Source of the DNA: Chondrus crispus
Lineage: Eukaryota > Rhodophyta > Florideophyceae > Gigartinales > Gigartinaceae
DNA length: 64,000 bases
Assembly: GCF_000350225.1 (NCBI RefSeq)
Contig: NW_005178983.1
Span: 124,001-188,000 of the forward strand
Reading direction: 5' to 3'
Shown: piece after piece, positions 11,063 to 22,118 of the stretch
Position numbering within the stretch: the first letter of the stretch is position 1
How the letters are laid out: every line of letters starts with the position of its first letter
Translations under genes and position numbers: made by a program
The notes under the pieces: model-generated
Database searches by the model: none
What the model was told of the DNA's origin: nothing
What the model saw: only the letters and a program-made list of their open reading frames with translations

Positions 11063-11468
11063 AGCCGCAACCTTCGTGATGCTGACCTTGCACGTGTCTA
11101 GATAGACCGCGAGCGTTTGTAGTTCGAGCGCGAGCGCTGCGAAGCGGATCGCTCTGAGCGCGAGCGAGAAGAGCGACGCGAAGAGCGCGAAAAGATTCAG
11201 GTGGCTAAGTACAAACTCCTCATTGAAGCGCTGAACAAGAAATAAATAAAGGCTGAAGAGCCGACTTTTGAGAGTTGTTTACTGAAGGAAATGGGGTTTT
11301 GACCTACCAATGTTGCCTCGTTTCCGCTCGCGCGGAGCTCCCAACTGAGCTGCAGACAAGACCACGCTAAAGCTGGCAAGCTCGCATTCGCCGACTTTGT
11401 CCTCGCTCCTGTCCGGCCGTGCGGAGGAAAGCGGAGCGCGGCCGGACGAGGAGCGAGGCTCATCGCCA

Positions 11469-12653
11469 TCAATCCTTATGCGCTAGATACTCTTCCGACT
11501 TCGGCGGCGTGCGTTCAAAGTAATGTGCTATTTGATTTGGATAGATGCCGTTGCGCATATTGCACAGAAGCATTCGGGCCACGTACAGGGACCCGACTGG
11601 AGACTCAAAAACTTTCATTTTGCGCTTGTAGTCAAGAGTCGAAAAGGACATTTTTCTTCCTTAGATATCCATTCGACTGTGATTCTGGTGGTGGACATCG
11701 TCGTATTAAACGCTCTTTGCGTGGCACTTAGATTACTGCCTTGATAAGGCAATTCGAGGTACCATCCCCTACTGTAACCAGAGTCGCCATATACGCAATA
11801 ATTTTTTCCTCCGATATCTAAAAGATTAGGTAGCTGCTCTTCGATGTCGCTCCTGATATAGAGAGTCCAATCGTGTCTTCTGCCTTCTGTTGGCCCATAT
11901 GCATGGAGGACGATGCCATCAGGACTGTTCACAACTTGAAACTTTAACGAATATCATATTTTGTGTCCATTATACGCCACCATTGGAGTGTCGTATCCAG
12001 TAGGGCGAGCTATACCGATAACAGTGCCATCAATGAATCCTGCGCAGTTGTGTAGTCCATCTGTCTTGTCCTTGATAGCATCAGCATACATTTCTGCTCG
12101 CGTCTGGAGGAAACTGCTGCCGATATCTCCTGTTATCAAGCCCATTCGGGCTTCTCGAAAGTGTTCTATGGCTTCCGAAAAGATCTCTGATAGTTTGAAA
12201 GCATGCTTACCAAAATAAATGTTCCATTTCTCTCCACCTTAACGGTGTCGAAAGTGGACGTAAAATGACGCACGTTGCCAGAATTGGAGAGACAGCATAG
12301 CGGGAGCGATCTATATGGCTCTGCGTGTTCGGCCACGAAATACCGTGTTCCATTCTTGTGACGTTCGCTTTACTGAAACGGAAGTATAGAACGCAGTCGG
12401 AATCACTAAAACTATTGAAGTTAAACGTGAATTGTGAAAGGCCTATGCGGTGGCAACGAGATAGTGCCTTGTTCATCTCCGCTTGTTCTTCGGTAATCTT
12501 CGACGCAAAAAAGGATAGACATCTCGTTGAAGAAGCGGGGGATGATGGATTGTGCTGACGTCCTTCAGCAAGGGACCACAACGCCACACTGAGCTGAACC
12601 TCTCTTCCCTTAAATGATTTTCGGGTGTAGTCCTTCTGTCTACCGCTAGCCAT
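11469..12653 (-). pseudogene. PIF/Harbinger transposase (DDE_Tnp_4), decayed
   Basis: The start is taken at the ATG at 12653 (MASGRQKDYTRK). The HTH-like part contains FRFSKANVTRM and LRPLSTPLRWREMEHLF. The catalytic region reads GFIDGTVIGIARP (first Asp), AYNGHKI, stop, YSLKFQVV, HAYGPTEGRRHDWTLY (second Asp), YGDSGYSRGWYLELPYQ, and FNTTMSTTRITVEW, which carries the catalytic Glu. It ends PNQIAHYFERTPPKSEEYL. Frameshifts lie near 12205 and 11650 and a TGA near 11940. The protein would excise and insert the element using a DDE active site. This copy is inactive. Confidence 0.82.
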
Positions 12654-12997
12654 TGCGATCGAGTTATGTTGAGTAAGAGGATCACAATGAGTGCTCGTAA
12701 TACTCACCACTTTATTCACAATTGCCACGGCGTAAATCGTGTCCGGAAAATATGAGTTAAAATTTTGGATACAGAAGTCTGCAACATGATTAAGCAATTT
12801 CTCCCAAAATAATTGCGGAATTCTCTCAGGCGTAAACTCGGAATTATTAAAATACCTGTTTCAACAGAACAAATGCCATTCTGGGACCTATAATTTTTCA
12901 AAGGCGTCAACATCTTAAACTACTGCGCAGTCACCTACCCCTGCTTTCAGTTCCGCGTACAGTACCATGGTATCATTGCACTTCCAACCTAAATTGC

Positions 12998-13275
12998 TGT
13001 GGTATTTTCACGAAATACACCAAAAATGTAGGAAAAGCAAGTAGAATTTTAATGTGCACCGACGCTACTGCCGAGTCGGTGTCTAGCAACGGTGGGTGTC
13101 GGGCAGTCGAGCCTTTCACTAGCGGGGCGTAAAACACTCGACTTTTCCTTATCTCCCTGTTCTCGCTCCCGCTGCTTAGGAAAAGGGATTTCTTAGAAAA
13201 GGAGTAAACCGGGCAAGTGCCTCTTTCTTACACTATTGCGCTAAAGTGCACACACAAGGGTTTTCAGATTTCGGA
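12998..13275 (-). repeat. E2 3' LTR
   Basis: Aligns across its whole length with 21836-22113, including CTACTGCCGAGTCGGT and GGAGTAAACCGGGCAA. On the minus strand it ends CCACA. The inner boundary near 13275 is less exact, because the terminal CA is mutated. Confidence 0.75.
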
Positions 13276-13309
13276 CTCGCCTTTCTGAAAAGAGGGACTT
13301 GCCTGAGTT

Positions 13310-14560
13310 CTAACAATAAATTTCTGAACAGGATTTTCTATCGAAACTAGAACTCAATAGGCCTTGCAGTGATTTGTTTTGGACTTCTTTCGTTAACCCG
13401 TTCGCCATGTCTTGTTCTGTGAGAACCGGTCCCAAAGTAGAGATTTCGTTACGTTTGTACAATTCTCGATCAGATTCTATGTATACCATGAGTCGTCTTT
13501 CAGCCTTAGGGGAAGCTTCTGTGATATCATCAAACTTTTGCAGGGAATCAGTAGGTATTTCAAGTGGTATTTCTGTTCAATATATTCTCTCATGGTCATG
13601 AAGAGGCATGAATACTCTGTCGAAGCCTTCAGGCAATGCATATATCTCCCCTCCAAGGGTAAATCGTATCACGTTCTTTGATTGGCGACTTGAGGAATCG
13701 AGAATATGTGGTCTATTGGAAACGTCACAGAGGTAGACGATGAAACCAAGTTGGGAAGAAAGATCATCGTTTTCGCAAACGAAGCATCTGTATAAACTCG
13801 CATACGTTGTACAGGTTTCGCCAAGGGGCCGTCTGTGAGACTGGCAGATGCCGTCTTCGCAAAGAGCTTTATGCCTTTGTTGATTTCTGAGATTTTGTCT
13901 CTCCCGAATGTCAGCGGGGTAACCGGTGCGGCCTTTATTATAGCCGAACATACATTGGGTCTTGTATGTCCGATACATGCAAAAATTGCACGGAACGAAC
14001 GGAAATGCTCAAATGAGGCATATGAGGGAACGAAGTGCTGTTTTTTTGTGTACGATTGTTGGTCAATTGAGAATAGGCAGGGGCCGATGGTGGTAACTGT
14101 GGTCCCAGAAAACTCAGGATTGTCCCATACATGATGTTTGGAATCGAATCGATGAAGAGTCTTCTCCGTCAACGCTTCCATTTTTCATTCCCAGCGAGAC
14201 ATCCATTATAAACGTAGTTTCTCTTAAGTCCGTCTACATCTTCATCATTTCTTGTTGGTGTAGAGCGAGGGGTCGCCGAGCAACGGTTTCAAGTGCAGCT
14301 CCTGGCGTTCGTGCCTATCTATGGTGACACCCCAGTAGTCACCAGCATCAGTCGGGCTATATACTGGCTTGAGAAGGTAGAGTACGTCATTTTTATCTAT
14401 TTGAATGTACCGGAAGTTTCTTTTCTTAGGCATTAAGAACAGTTCCCAGGTCAATTCCTCGTCGCTCTTGAGGTAGGCCCGGGTAACATAATCCGAGAAT
14501 ATTCGGAACCGTTTAACGGCAGCGGCAGAGATGATATGTCTCGTTTAACTTTGGCGAAGG
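13310..14560 (-). pseudogene. E2 reverse transcriptase and RNase H remnants
   Basis: Several short minus-strand frames align with E1 and E3. RT pieces give YLLKPVYSPTDAGDYWGVT (14245-14454) and GTTVTTIGP with HTRPNVCSAI (13669-14181). RNase H pieces give DDLSSQLGFIVYLCDVSN and LGGEIYALPEGFDRV, then AERRLMVYIESDRELYKRN and QDMANGLTKE down to about 13320. Frameshifts occur at least every few hundred bases. There is no continuous product. Confidence 0.72.
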
Positions 14561-14727
14561 GAACTCACATTGTGCACCATTTCTCTTCTCTGCTTGTCGC
14601 GAGGCCCTTAAGCAACATAGCTGGCCTTCATGTTTTCGTCTTTAATCCAACACTCTTTACGGTCAGGAAGAAATCTCCGTTAAACACGTTTGCACCTACT
14701 GGCAGGTCTTTTCGAGAGGATGAATCT

Positions 14728-15960
14728 TCAGGTTTTGCGTTTTCGCAGTCCATTTATCTCTACAGCCTTTGCCACTTTGAATATCTGAGAATCTGTGCGG
14801 CGATCATTTGCGTTCACGACTTGGGTCATGTATTCGTTTGCTGCGAATTCAGAACCGTCTGAAGTCTTGCTTGGGGTCGTCGGTAGAATCGGATTCAGGA
14901 CTTTATAGTGTTTTTGGCTAGGGCTCGTTGTCACCCCTTCGAGTTTCTTGTCTCTCAAGCCTTTAAGTACATATTCAATTGCATTAATGATGTCTGGATG
15001 TGAACTTCGTGCAACTGGGTGGTCTTTTTGTGCTGCTGCACTTCTGAAGCTTGGTTGTGGAACTCTTAAAACGTTTTCGGAGTTGTTTTGTTGTGACGAG
15101 TGAAAGTAAAGCTGTACCTTGTCCACAGATACTTGCGTCTGGACCTCTTGACGTCAATTAGGAGTACCTTTTCGTAAGTCTCAGGTACTGTGAACGGCCC
15201 TGTCCGCTTGTTTTCAGGCTTCTCGCGATACGCGAGTGCTTCAGCACCAACCTCTATATCTTGCATTGGTGCTAAAGGGACGTTCGTCCTAATCGACGTG
15301 TTCAATTTTTGCTGAGCTGTAGCGGAAGACATTTCCTTCCGAGCGGAATGCATGGCTGCCATCCTCGAAATCTGTTCGGGGAGCTGCATTGAGACACCGG
15401 GGATCTTTGGCATGACTCCAAAAATTAAGAGATTCCAAACAAGTCCATGGGTACCCGCAGTGTCGTGCATAGACTTGATTGGAAGCAAAAATGCACTTTG
15501 CGGAGCAACGGTTGGTTCTGCTTGTTGGACGTTCCGATATATTTGGCAAAGAAACGGGTGGTATCCCTCACCGACGCCAAGTACAGTGTTGCTTTGGGCA
15601 CATGAGGAGTTGTGCTTGATCTAAGCCATGAGCAACAAACTCTTCCATCGCTGTGATTGAAATTGTGTTCTTCGATCAGTGTCAATTGTTTCTGGGAACG
15701 AAAACAGAAACCCATATATGCGCATAAGTCTGTTCTATGTTTCGTCAGTGTTTTCACTCTTGAGAAATGCAGCTGCGGCGACTTTTGTATCTGTATCGAC
15801 TATATTTAGTACGTTATTTCCTTATCTGCATGTCCATGCAGACAGTAAGGTTAAACACAACATCTTTGTCTAGCAGCGGACAAAGAAACGCGGAAGCGTT
15901 GTGAAGCATGACAGAGTCGTTGGCAGAGATCCCATGTGCTCTCCATTTTTTCTAAGTCGC
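14728..15960 (-). pseudogene. E2 integrase and linker remnants
   Basis: Minus-strand pieces match E1 in order. IVDTDTKVAAAAFLKS near 15820-15770 is the integrase core. FCFRSQKQL lies near 15700. A degenerate VGEGYHPFLCQIYRN segment corresponds to the last acidic region. Then LPEQISRMAAMHSARKEM and AEALAYREKPENKRTGPF (15066-15488) form the DNA-binding linker before RT. Frames change repeatedly. Confidence 0.62.
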
Positions 15961-16009
15961 TAAGCACCCTTAGAGAGGTCCTTCCTGGCGCGCCTCTCTT
16001 CATCAGCGA

Positions 16010-16535
16010 GTAAAGTCTCTCAGAGTTGGGGTGTTACAAATGCCTATGGACGCGGAAAAGCTCTGCCATCGCGAACATTATTTCCGAATTCCACTCGTAG
16101 TAAAGATGTCCGCCTTTATTAGTGAGTGGGATCTCCCAGCCCTCACTCTTCGATGAAAGACGGAGATTTTCTGTGTCCAAGACCAGCTTGAACGTTTTCA
16201 ATGTATCCACTCCTAGAAGGAATGGTATGTGAACGTACACCACGTCAACGATTAGCTCAATGAAATGACTCTCATTAATCGGCAAACGAACGAAGAGGAT
16301 TACAATGCTTCTGTGTTTGTGAGTCCCGAAGTTAAAGGTCCGACGGGGGACATCGTCCGGCAGTTCGAACGGAACGTTTACAAAACTACAGTATGACTGT
16401 GCCTGCCTCTTGCCAATGACTCTCTTTTGAGCAGCAAAATCAAGGCATACCCCAAGAAAGGCATCTGGTTCTCACAATTCGAAACTTCCTTTGAGAAGTA
16501 GATGTTTTCAGCATTTCCGTCAATATTATCCTTCC
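16010..16535 (-). pseudogene. E2 protease remnant
   Basis: Minus-strand codons give GVCLDFAAQKRVIGKRQ, the position of the catalytic DTG triad, here read as D-F-A. ESHFIELIVDVVYVHIPFLLGVDTL follows, matching the E1 protease strand around PLLFGLDLL (quoted in two parts: ESHFIELIVDVVYV and HIPFLLGVDTL). The first codons of the ORF at 16378-16605 are from the pogo terminal repeat, so the retroelement sequence stops near 16535. Confidence 0.62.
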
Positions 16536-16661
16536 CAGGCAGGGTAATTCGGAAAAAGGGTAATTTGGAAGAAGTTCGAAAACGTACTAGCAGACCGTCA
16601 GTCATTACACTGAAAGGCAGTTAAACAACTCCCATGTGTACAAGTGTTCGATAGTCATCGG

Positions 16662-17264
16662 TGTAGCATAATCGCGAAGGTGATTATTTACTGCTAGGGG
16701 CGACTACTGTACTCCCGCAAAATGCTTTACAGCGCGCACGCGCGCGCCTGTAAGTATGCCCACCCGGGCAGCTGTGTACGCGAACAGCGCGGCAATCCGG
16801 GACCAAGGGCATGGGCTTACCGTGTAAGCCACTAAATGGATACCGTAGTAGGTTATGATAGATTTTTTACTTGTATATAAAATGACAGGGCGACCGGCGG
16901 CGGAGGGAGGAGAAGGACAAGCACGGGCTTGACCAGATCCTCCGCGGCAAGTCTAACCCCGTCCGCTTACTCTAAACGCGTTCCCTTAGTGCGAGCGAGA
17001 TAACCAAGAACTAACGCACGTGCTCGCCCGAGCCGGATCCGCTTCCCCCCGCCATCGCTAGAACGCTAACTAGCGCCGCCGCGGGGCGTCGAGCGCGTCG
17101 ATCTGCTCTAAACGAGCACTGTCGTCGCGTCCGCTCCCCACCGCTCTACCACGCTACCACAACCCGCGTACGTTCTGGTGTGTGTGTTTTGGTGTTTTCT
17201 CGCGTCTCACAGGCCTTACGCGACTATAGCTAAACCCCCACTGCGATCGGGAGTTTATGCTACA
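16662..17264 (+). repeat. solo LTR, copy 3 (family TGTAG...CTACA)
   Basis: A 603-bp block from TGTAGCATAA to TTTATGCTACA with a perfect duplication, ATCGG, at 16657-16661 and 17265-17269. It shares with copies 1 and 2 the ends, the GGCGGCGGAGG and GAGGACAAGCACGG-like middle, and the terminal hexanucleotides. A TATA-like TTGTATATAAAATG lies at about 16871. It sits inside pogo-like transposon 2. Confidence 0.85.
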
Positions 17265-17427
17265 ATCGGATGATTGTATCAGGATACGATGTGTGTGCAT
17301 TTAAAATTGCAAACATGGGAGGAAGGAATGGTACAGCTCGGGTACCGACATAGCACTGATGGCGGTATTTTCATACCTTGTCCTTCCCCGAGACCTCTCA
17401 CGAGGGCCGTGTCAACCATAAGCCGCA

Positions 17428-18820
17428 TTGGTGAGTCTCTCGATGCGTCAACAAACTCGAGAGGCACAGAGGAGAACTGCACGAGATGCAAAGGTGCAGA
17501 AAATTCGCATCAAGGCGGTGGAGCTACTGCAAAAACAACACAAGCTCAGACAGATTATGTCGGTGTGCTCTCCATCTACCGGAACAGCCATGCACCTTAA
17601 GCAAGCCGTTGCGTCAAAAGACAGGGCAGTGCTGAAAAGAATGCTGGATCCGACACCACATAGAGCAGGAGGACAGTCGGGTCTTAGTCTAGAGGAATAG
17701 AACTTATCAAAGATCGCATGAAATTCAAAGCCTCACGAGTCTTTGAAATAGATGCCGGGGCACTTCGCAGTGTCATGGCAGCAATTGCCACGGACGGGCA
17801 AAGAGAATTTGAAAATGGCCTCCCTTCTGCCGAAGTCGTCAGGGCTTTCAGAGCACGCAACAGGGATATTACTTTCAGAAATGTTGGTAACAAGGAAACA
17901 GTAAAAGACAGGGGAGAGAGAACTACTATCACGGAAAAACGTATGCAAATGGATCTGCCAAGTGGTTTGGTGCAGTCCTAATTTGTGTCCACCGGTCTTG
18001 GGCCAATGAACTATCGTGTGTTAGAACCTTTTCAGACAGGCAAAGTTCACAGAGACGAGGAAAAATTAATTCCGTAAAGTGCATGGAGGGGGCTGGGCAT
18101 GGTGCTCGGCTACTCTCCGTTCTTCAACGAAGAACTGATACCAGCACCCTAAAAAAACTACAGAACGTGATGCAGTCCGTGAACTAGCCATCAAAAGCAA
18201 TTGCCATACGGTCCTGCATTCCGAAAGAGAACAAGGCTGTTAACAGTATTTCGCTCTTTGTAGCTCATCCTGTAGCCATGAACAAGCTTGGGACGAGTCG
18301 TGTGCAAGTAAAAAAGACAAAGACCTCGTTACATTGTGGTACTCCTGCAATGTACCCTACGAATAGCGATATGATAATGCAGACGCCCGAAAAGGAGAAG
18401 ACGGCTGCCATGAAGAAAGTAAGGAAGGAATCCGAGAAGAAGGAAAAAGAACGATTACGGCAAGAGGCGCTTGAAGCTATGGCCAGAGAAAGAGCGCAAA
18501 AGGCTGCACAGAGAAAACAGAAAGCCAAAGACGCCACAAAAGCGAATGCTGCGAAAGGTGAGGCAGTTGCGTCCCAGAAGCGTGAACGGGAGGCGGCAAA
18601 TGCATTGAAGTCCGCAAAGATGTGCAAAATCACATATAGAAAGTCGGAAAAGCCCGAGCTTCATACCTGTCAGCAAGTGAAAGTGGCAACAATTGCGTCA
18701 AATGCCAAGAAGACGTGGTACACGGTTCTTTTTCAAGTGGTATTTGTTCCAAACTACCCGTTTCTGGCCTCGTTCAGTGTTCTGGATCTGTGCATAAAGA
18801 ATTGGGCTTTTCACTAGTGA
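17428..18820 (+). pseudogene. pogo-like transposase 2, catalytic core missing
   Basis: The N-terminal part (MVSLSMRQQTREAQRR...) and the following VMAAIATDGQREFENGLPSAEVVRAFRARNRDI align by eye with the 60-62 kb transposase (IAADGRPGYNKGIPSMDAIRTYRALKRAI; the pieces quoted here are IAADGRPGYNKGIP and SMDAIRTYRALKRAI). From about 17980 the DDE region is absent. The sequence passes to a C-terminal basic coil (MKKVRKESEKKEKERLRQE, RAQKAAQRKQKAKDA). Frame breaks lie near 17700 and 17980-18280. The product could still bind DNA in principle but cannot catalyse. Confidence 0.68.
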
Positions 18821-18959
18821 TGTCAAAGACTTTCAAATCTTTTTGTGACAATCGTGTATAGTTGATCTCGGCCTTTGTAACGGTGGGTTTTGCGGTCAAA
18901 ACAGACCAATGTTTTAACTTTGCCCATTAAAAATCATGTTGTTCCAAATTACCCTGCCG

Positions 18960-20450
18960 GAGGGGGGTAACGTGCGTTTCCATCGCCTCATCAGTGTCAC
19001 TGCTGTATTCTCTGTGTCAGGATGACACCAAATTTTCAACCATTTGACAGTCATTCGGTGTTGGTGTGTGTGGCGCCGCTTGGTCTTCTGCGTCGCTAAT
19101 TTGTTGGGAGAGAGCGGCTAGTACTTGATGTACGGCGTAAGGTTGTGCATTATTATTTTCGCAAACACCTAAATCTTCTTCGATTATGTTCTAACAGTAT
19201 TCAAACGTTCGCTATAGTCTTTCAAAAAGTGATCCCCAGCACAGTTGAACTTCAACTGTGCTGGGGATCACTTTCTTGAAGCAAGCTTGAACAGATAATG
19301 CGTGACATTTTGCTCTAGTTGTTCCCCTGGACAGAGGGCCCCGGTTCCAACCTCTGTTGAACGGTCATGCGTGTTTTGAAAAGGTTCCCTGGAGGGCAGA
19401 GGGATCGATCTTATTTCTCCCTTGGTCGGTATACAAATCTCCGGGGGGGTTTTCTGGCACTGGCATGCTTCTGCGTTGTTCAGGTGAATGTCGGAGGTTG
19501 GCGAGGGTTGCCTCCTTAACGAGTTGAAGAGATTCTTCAAATTTAGCGTACAGTTGCTGGAAAGTAAGGTCGTGGGTTGCTACTCGGCGCAGTGGTTCAT
19601 TCGACGATTCGACCATGGGATGCCAACGACAGTACTGCGAAGGAATTCTTCTTTGTGAGCATCACTCTGATGCGATGGATGGGCTTGTCTTGACAGTTTT
19701 ATTTCCGATCTGTAGATCTTAGAACGTGCTGCAGATGCTTCCACTTCCTGTGATACGTAAGAAAATGCGCGAAGCGAGTCCACACAGTTCTTAACTCTCG
19801 TCAGTCGAATTGGAGAGTTGTACTCGTCTTAAAGAATGGCAACTGCTTGTTGAAAGATGGTAGCGTATCTATCAACTTGTCGAGAAAACATCACTTTGCA
19901 TCTCCATATAGTACTTTTTGAGGATATTGGAGCTTCTGGGAGGGCCTTAGATTATAATCACGGCTCGTCTGGGAGTATGCGTCTACGAATTCCATCCGTG
20001 ATTCGGCGAATTCGCCTGAGACCCTTTTCTCTTTCTTTTAGGCGCATGAAGATTTTGTGGGCTAGTTTCCCTCCTTTTGCACGAGACCCACTATTTCCGC
20101 ATGTGCGGAGGGGGCTTAAGACTGCGAGAGGAATTCATTGGTCAGATCAACACGAGGGCGGCGTCCCGCGACTTAAACAGCTCGAGCCATTTCGACAACA
20201 ACTTGAGTATCTTCTGTCTTCTCGTATAGGCCATGGGTTAATGTGTCGATAACTCGATAAGATGAATTTTGTGTTGGGTTCGCACTACGGGAGTTTCAGA
20301 AGTTGCGTAGCCCAATGTAAACGGCTCGGAGATTGCAGATCTCCCAATTGCTGTCCGGCTAGGTCCGTATTCGGTTAAATAATTCGGACAGAACTTATGA
20401 GTCCCTTCTGCGCACTTTTCAGCGCTCCTAACGACTCGACAGTCAACACT
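18960..20450 (-). pseudogene. E2 gag remnant
   Basis: Minus-strand codons align with the E3 gag. TLTHGLYEKTEDTQVVVEMA near 20230 equals TLAHGLYEEAEDTQATIEMA in E3. SKIYRSEIKLSRQAHPSHQ and EEFLRSTVVGIPW (19580-19783), then PLRRVATHDLTFQQLYAKFE (19365-19616), also match. The zinc-knuckle region is disrupted at 19226-19274 by a hairpin. The acidic tail, with QPYAVHQVLAALSQQ near 19150, follows. Multiple stops and frameshifts are present. Confidence 0.72.
19226..19274. repeat. perfect 24-bp hairpin inside the E2 gag zinc knuckle
   Basis: 19226-19249 is the exact reverse complement of 19251-19274, with one central base. On the minus strand, if the inserted arm is skipped, the codons read C-F-N-C-A-G-D-H-F-L-K-D, the expected knuckle. 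The second arm is therefore an inverted copy of the adjacent coding sequence. Confidence 0.9.
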
Positions 20451-21835
20451 TTCATGAAGTTGGTATCAGAGAGTGTGGGAGAGCTTGAAGCTACAGCTGC
20501 TGGCCCGGCTGCCAATGTAGAATCATAAGTAGAAATTATTGAATATGCTTAGAACGTGCACTATTCTGCTGCGCAAAGTCTCAGTTGCGTTCGTCTTTTC
20601 ATCTTGGTACTGGTACTTTTGAATAAAAGCTCGCACTTTGGTACGAATTTCGTTTCTTCGTTTTAATTGAGGGCCAAACCGGTTGGAAGTTGTATTTATT
20701 TGCGTTTGGTGTGCAGTGGGACAGTACCACGTCAGTGACATTCCCCCGCTGACACTCCAGTACTACAGGAAACTCCAGCCCCGACAGCCAGCACAGCTTT
20801 CCCAAAGTATGAGTTCAGCAGCGTCAGAGGACGGCGCTCCGTACAACAGGCACCGAAAAAGATTTCTAGACTGGTACGTAGTCACTGGGGCTAAGGCACT
20901 AGTGCCTCCCTCCAGTACAGGGAGCTGCACAATCCACTGCAGCCTGTTCACCTTATCACCTTGTTTCAAGTTGCCTCCGTCCGGTCCGGTTCAGAATCTT
21001 CAAAACAACAACACACATAACATGCAATCTCGGGTTAGCAAGCAGAAATACAGGACTGAAGAAAACACTAATTGATGTAGTATTCGTTAAAACTGGCGAC
21101 GTCCCCTGCAACATTCTGGGCACCGAGACCAGAATCAAACACCGAGCCCACGGAAATTGGGCAGTGGGAGTGCTGCCGAGCCACGAGGAAGATGCGATGA
21201 CGCATCCGGGTTGCAAAGATTTCTTCGTGTGCATGGCAGCTATTAGCTGCGAGCACGGCAAAGGCGCGGAGCGGATACAGAGAAGGGACAACGGGGGGTC
21301 GGCGGATTGGTTGTGAGAGTGCAGCAACGGCCACTGTAGAAAGAAACGTCGCCCTGCGACGAGGGCGCCGTGACTTAAGTGAAGTCGCGGCGGAGATGTG
21401 GCGCGTTCTCTGCGGAACAGCGGCAATGACCACAGCAAGGAAGGCGCAGCGGCGCAGTGAGCGCGGCGAACTGCAGAGAGCCGCGACAGCAATAGTGAAG
21501 CGGAGTGAGGGACGTCGGAAGCGAGGGCGCAGCGGATGCCAGAGCGCGGCGACAGCGAGAATGGGGCGAGGACAAGGGGCCTTGGCAGAGAGGGCCCGGC
21601 GGAGGCCGGAGCGTGGCGACAACGTGAACCAAGCTTGATCGGGGCGCGTTGGCGGCTAAGGCGAGGCGAAAGCAATAGACGAGCTGATTGGGGCGCAATG
21701 AGTGCACGAAAGGAGGGACTTGCGCAATGTAAAGTTGTAATGTTGGTCGCGTCACCCCATGGACAAGGAAATTTGCGAAAAGAGATGCTTTTGTTTGATA
21801 TGCCAATCGCGTTGAGTGAAAATGAAATTGATCAA
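20451..21835. other. E2 5' leader, GC-rich in its outer half
   Basis: This is the stretch between the 5' LTR and gag of E2. 21130-21660 is GC-rich and resembles the reverse complement of the E3 leader at 26660-27100. It produces long overlapping ORFs on both strands (for example 20956-21675), with no domain I recognise. Next to the LTR, 21827-21835 reads TTGATCAAT on the minus strand, a candidate primer site shared with E3. Confidence 0.5.
20660..20684 (+). repeat. 25-bp sequence shared with 59545-59569
   Basis: GTTTTAATTGAGGGCCAAAC plus CGGTT occurs identically at 59545-59569. Outside these 25 bases the two loci differ. It is probably the end of a small mobile element or a repeat remnant. 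Confidence 0.6.
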
Positions 21836-22113
21836 TGTGGTATCTTCAAGAATACACCATAAAGGGAGGAAACAGAAGTGGAGTTTTAGTGTTCACAGAT
21901 TCTACTGCCGAGTCGGTATCTGGCAATGGTGGGGGCTCGTGCAGTCGAGCCTTTCACCAGCCGGACGTAGAATACTCGTCATTTCCTTATATCCCTCTTC
22001 TCTCTCCCGCTCCTGGGGAGGAGGTCTTTCTTAGAATGGGAGTAAACCGGGCAATTGTATTGCCCCTACAGTGTTGCACTAAAGTGCATACACAAGGTTT
22101 CTCATATTTCACA
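21836..22113 (-). repeat. E2 5' LTR
   Basis: Partner of 12998-13275. On the minus strand it begins TGTGAAATATGAG and ends ATACCACA, the same start as the E3 LTRs. ATTAC follows at 22114-22118. Confidence 0.78.
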
Positions 22114-22118
22114 ATTAC

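Larger units (their letters stand above)
9746..11245 (+). pseudogene. Myb/SANT-like Harbinger accessory protein, interrupted by a solo LTR
   Basis: Starting at the ATG at 9746 the frame gives a SANT-like opening (FSNEEDLILVCEVAAASAHL). After a stop it continues SVRDRYKHIQEKFYKRDSSE and GVGGEVGEVDELLMEKRQA, the usual second half of these domains, then a basic and acidic nuclear tail. The solo LTR at 10294-10963 (duplication GGTTT) breaks codons near KAKGF. Beyond it the frame resumes and ends in a Glu/Arg-rich helix with IQVAKYKLLIEALNKK before TAA at 11243. Stops lie at 9902, 9973, 11098 and 11128. Two adjacent hairpins lie within this tail. Confidence 0.68.
9600..12950. mobile_element. PIF/Harbinger element with Myb-like gene and transposase (decayed, carries a solo LTR)
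   Basis: A Myb/SANT-like gene (+) converges on a DDE_Tnp_4 transposase (-). This two-gene arrangement is characteristic of PIF/Harbinger transposons, in which the Myb-like protein brings the transposase to the nucleus and to its sites (family knowledge). Both genes carry stops or frameshifts. Terminal repeats and a 3-bp target duplication were not identified, so the ends are approximate. Confidence 0.65.
16538..18958 (+). mobile_element. pogo-like DNA transposon 2, internally deleted, inserted in E2
   Basis: Short inverted repeats bound the unit. GGCAGGGTAATTCGGAA at 16538 faces TTCCAAATTACCCTGCC ending at 18958, 16 of 17 matching. A second, better copy of the repeat (AGGGTAATTTGGAAGAA) follows inside the left end. 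E2 protease sequence resumes to the left and E2 gag to the right. The TA duplication expected for Tc1/mariner insertions is not obvious. Inside are a solo LTR and a transposase lacking most of its catalytic core. Confidence 0.62.
12998..22113 (-). mobile_element. LTR retrotransposon E2, copia order, decayed and split by a pogo element
   Basis: Two diverged LTRs (12998-13275 and 21836-22113, each 278 bp as aligned) face the same way and are flanked by ATTGC (12993-12997) and ATTAC (22114-22118), an imperfect 5-bp duplication. Minus-strand remnants read gag, protease, integrase, RT, RNase H. A pogo-like element of about 2.4 kb, itself holding a solo LTR, lies between protease and gag. E2 shares gag peptides, LTR start and the TTGATCAAT sequence after the 5' LTR with E3, so they are one family. 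Many frameshifts and LTR divergence indicate an old insertion. Confidence 0.8.

Noticed and set aside
20956..21675. 239-codon minus-strand ORF and overlapping frames
   Set aside because: GC-rich retroelement leader with open frames on both strands and low-complexity Ser/Arg/Pro peptides.
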